DNA from: JBOHER01 sp050701115
Lineage (GTDB): Bacteria > Actinomycetota > Actinomycetes > Mycobacteriales > Pseudonocardiaceae
DNA: 6,865 nucleotides
Direction: 5' to 3'
NCBI GenBank assembly: GCA_050701115.1
Contig: JBOHER010000244.1
Coordinates: forward strand, 1 to 6,865
The notes below the pieces were generated by a model. It worked only from the letters and a program-made list of their open reading frames with translations, searched no databases and was not told where the DNA came from. Shown in pieces: positions 5,706 to 6,865 of the stretch (within the stretch, counting starts at the first letter, position 1; every line of letters starts with the position of its first letter). Both the position numbers and the translations under genes were made by a program.

Positions 5706-5779
5706 TGGGCCCCGTGGGACTCGAACCCACGACCCGCGGATTAAAAGTCCGCTGCTCTAACCAACTGAGCTAGAGGCCC
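5706..5779 (-). tRNA. tRNA-Lys(UUU)
   Basis: A full 74-nt cloverleaf: acceptor GGGCCTC with GGGGCCC (one G-T pair), D-arm GCTC...GAGC, anticodon arm GCGGA-CTTTTAA-TCCGC (anticodon TTT), variable loop GGGTC, T-arm GTGGG-TTCGAGT-CCCAC, discriminator A. The 3' CCA is not encoded, as is usual in actinobacteria. It decodes AAA and AAG lysine codons. It appears intact, with no second copy of its 3' end elsewhere in the window, so I see no element integrated into it here. Confidence 0.95.
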
Positions 5780-5785
5780 GCACAC

Positions 5786-5791
5786 AGCCTA
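5786..5791 (-). promoter_or_regulatory. Possible -10 box of the tRNA-Lys promoter
   Basis: The minus strand reads TAGGCT at 5791-5786, six bases before the mature 5' end of tRNA-Lys (5779). It fits the TAnnnT pattern and the spacing, but the -35 region 17 bp upstream is poor. The TPR gene ends at 5837, so read-through from it is also possible. Confidence 0.35.
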
Positions 5792-5836
5792 CCCATCGGC
5801 AAGCGAGGACAGCCCGCCCGGTCGGCGCAGGCCCGC

Positions 5837-6865
5837 TCAGCGCCTGGCCAACTCCGTCAAGCGCGCGACAGCGACGAGATGCCCACCTTCCTCGGCGCGG
5901 GCCAGCGCATCCCGCGCGATGGCCGAAGCATCCGGCTCGTGCCGTGCGGCGGCGAGCTCGGCCCTGGCCAGTCGCGCCTCGTAGTGGGCGAGCGGCGGGC
6001 CCTGCCCGAGAGCACGGGTGACATAGGGTTCGGCACCCGCCGGATCCCCTCGTGCCACCCGAATCATCGCGATCCGGGCAGCCGCCCAACTGGCGAACAG
6101 CGGCCAGTGCGTGGCGAGTTCGAGCGCGGCCCGAAACGCGTCCTCGGCCGCGTCGAGGTCGCCTCGGGCATGCAGCGCGACGCCGAGAGCACGGTGCGCG
6201 GACACCGTCCAGCTGCGATGACCGAGCCGCTGCGCGACCTCGATCGCCTCCCTGGCGACATTGACCGCCTCGTCCACCCGGCCCAGCCCGGACAATGACT
6301 CGCTGCGATGCCACAGCGCGTAACTCACCCCCTCCGGGTAGTCCAGGCTGCGCGCGAGTTCGAGCGCCTGCTCGGTTTCGCGCAGTGCGCGGCCGGGTTG
6401 TCCGAGAAACACCAACCCGTGCCCCCGGGTGGACCGAGGGGTCACCACCCGCAGCAGGTCGCCCGCGTCTTCGAACATCCGGGCCACCCGGTCGAACGCA
6501 CTCACTGCTTCCTGGTTGCGCCCGTCCAGGAACGTGGCCATGGCGCGCGCGTCGAGAACGTCCGCGATCCCGTGCGCGTCGCCCACCTGCGAGAACAGCC
6601 GTAATGCCTCGTCCGATCGTTCTCGTGACCGCCCGGATCGGTCGGTGTTCATGTCCACGATCGACCCCGCGTACAGCGCGGCGGCCCGAGCTTGCGGGTC
6701 TCCTTCGGTCTCGGCGAGCGCCAGCCGCACCAGCTCGCCTGCCCGGGACAGGTCCTCCGCCCCCGCCGCGAGCCGGGCGTGCCGGGCGAGCAACCGGGCT
6801 CGGGTTGGCCCGCTCACCCCGGCCCGTAGCGCCGCGCGCAGGTCATCCCCCGCACCGCGCAGATC
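5837..6865 (-). CDS. TPR-repeat protein, C-terminal part (5' end outside window)
   Basis: The frame is open from the right edge (DLRGAGDDLRAALRAG precedes the first in-window GTG at 6817) and ends in TGA at 5839-5837, giving 342 visible codons. The protein is all helical, Ala/Arg/Glu-rich, with repeated tetratricopeptide units such as FLDGRNQEAVSAFDRVARMF, VFLGQPGRALRETEQALELA, LSGLGRVDEAVNVAREAIEV and LHARGDLDAAEDAFRAALEL. TPR arrays bind partner proteins or peptides. In actinobacteria a long C-terminal array of this style is typical of large ATPase regulators (LuxR/LAL, AfsR/SARP-like, or adenylate-cyclase/ATPase/TPR proteins). No HTH or LuxR domain follows the repeats here, so any regulatory domain must lie to the N-terminal side. 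The exact family cannot be decided. Clean frame and codon use suggest a functional chromosomal gene. Confidence 0.85.
   Translation of the reverse strand, partial: DLRGAGDDLRAALRAGVSGPTRARLLARHARLAAGAEDLSRAGELVRLALAETEGDPQARAAALYAGSIVDMNTDRSGRSRERSDEALRLFSQVGDAHGIADVLDARAMATFLDGRNQEAVSAFDRVARMFEDAGDLLRVVTPRSTRGHGLVFLGQPGRALRETEQALELARSLDYPEGVSYALWHRSESLSGLGRVDEAVNVAREAIEVAQRLGHRSWTVSAHRALGVALHARGDLDAAEDAFRAALELATHWPLFASWAAARIAMIRVARGDPAGAEPYVTRALGQGPPLAHYEARLARAELAAARHEPDASAIARDALARAEEGGHLVAVARLTELARR

Noticed and set aside
5555..5773. 72-residue plus-strand frame ending in GLEPTTRGLKVRCSNQLS
   Set aside because: This is the classic false translation across the antisense of tRNA-Lys.
5706..5779. 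tRNA-Lys as the attachment site of the mobile cluster
   Set aside because: No second copy of its 3' end occurs in the window, and its T-arm and acceptor differ from the tRNA-Ala scar. Only generic tRNA positions are shared.
1..6865. CRISPR array or another repeat-spacer system
   Set aside because: No regularly spaced repeats of 20 bases or more were seen. The only tandem array is the short one at 596-635.

Overview
The window comes from a very GC-rich actinobacterium. G or C dominates third codon positions, GTG/TTG starts are common, at least one promoter looks leaderless, and neither tRNA sequence encodes CCA. The sequence does not fix the genus. Every well-supported gene lies on the minus strand, so transcription runs right to left.

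Right part (about 4760-6865), which looks more like chromosomal backbone. It holds the C-terminal part of a TPR-repeat protein that runs off the window edge, a complete tRNA-Lys(UUU), a perfect 16-bp inverted repeat, and an intact gene for an uncharacterised protein with one N-terminal membrane segment.

Middle part (about 1550-4640), a mobile-element graveyard. An IS3-type OrfA fragment abuts two consecutive tyrosine recombinase genes arranged like the TnpA/TnpB pair of Tn554-type elements. The first recombinase keeps every catalytic residue but is broken by a frameshift and one TAG codon. The second carries a stop, about four frameshifts, and loses its catalytic end at a sharp breakpoint near 1549.

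Left part (1-1549). It holds a short plus-strand coding-like fragment at the breakpoint, an apparently intact toxin-antitoxin pair (BrnT-like toxin, ribbon-helix-helix antitoxin, ATGA overlap), phased 10-bp repeats, and the 3' half of a tRNA-Ala(GGC) cut at its anticodon loop. A frameshifted C-terminal remnant, probably of a site-specific recombinase, runs into the tRNA scar. A strong hairpin lies near the left end.

Interpretation: this is probably an eroded integration hotspot where elements entered and decayed, possibly as a tandem array at a tRNA-Ala(GGC) target. The toxin-antitoxin pair is the only cargo that stayed intact. I see no clearly new multi-gene system. The items most worth a second look are the toxin-antitoxin pair with its leaderless promoter and operator-like palindrome, the tRNA-Ala scar with its phased repeats, and the inverted repeat upstream of the uncharacterised membrane-anchored protein.
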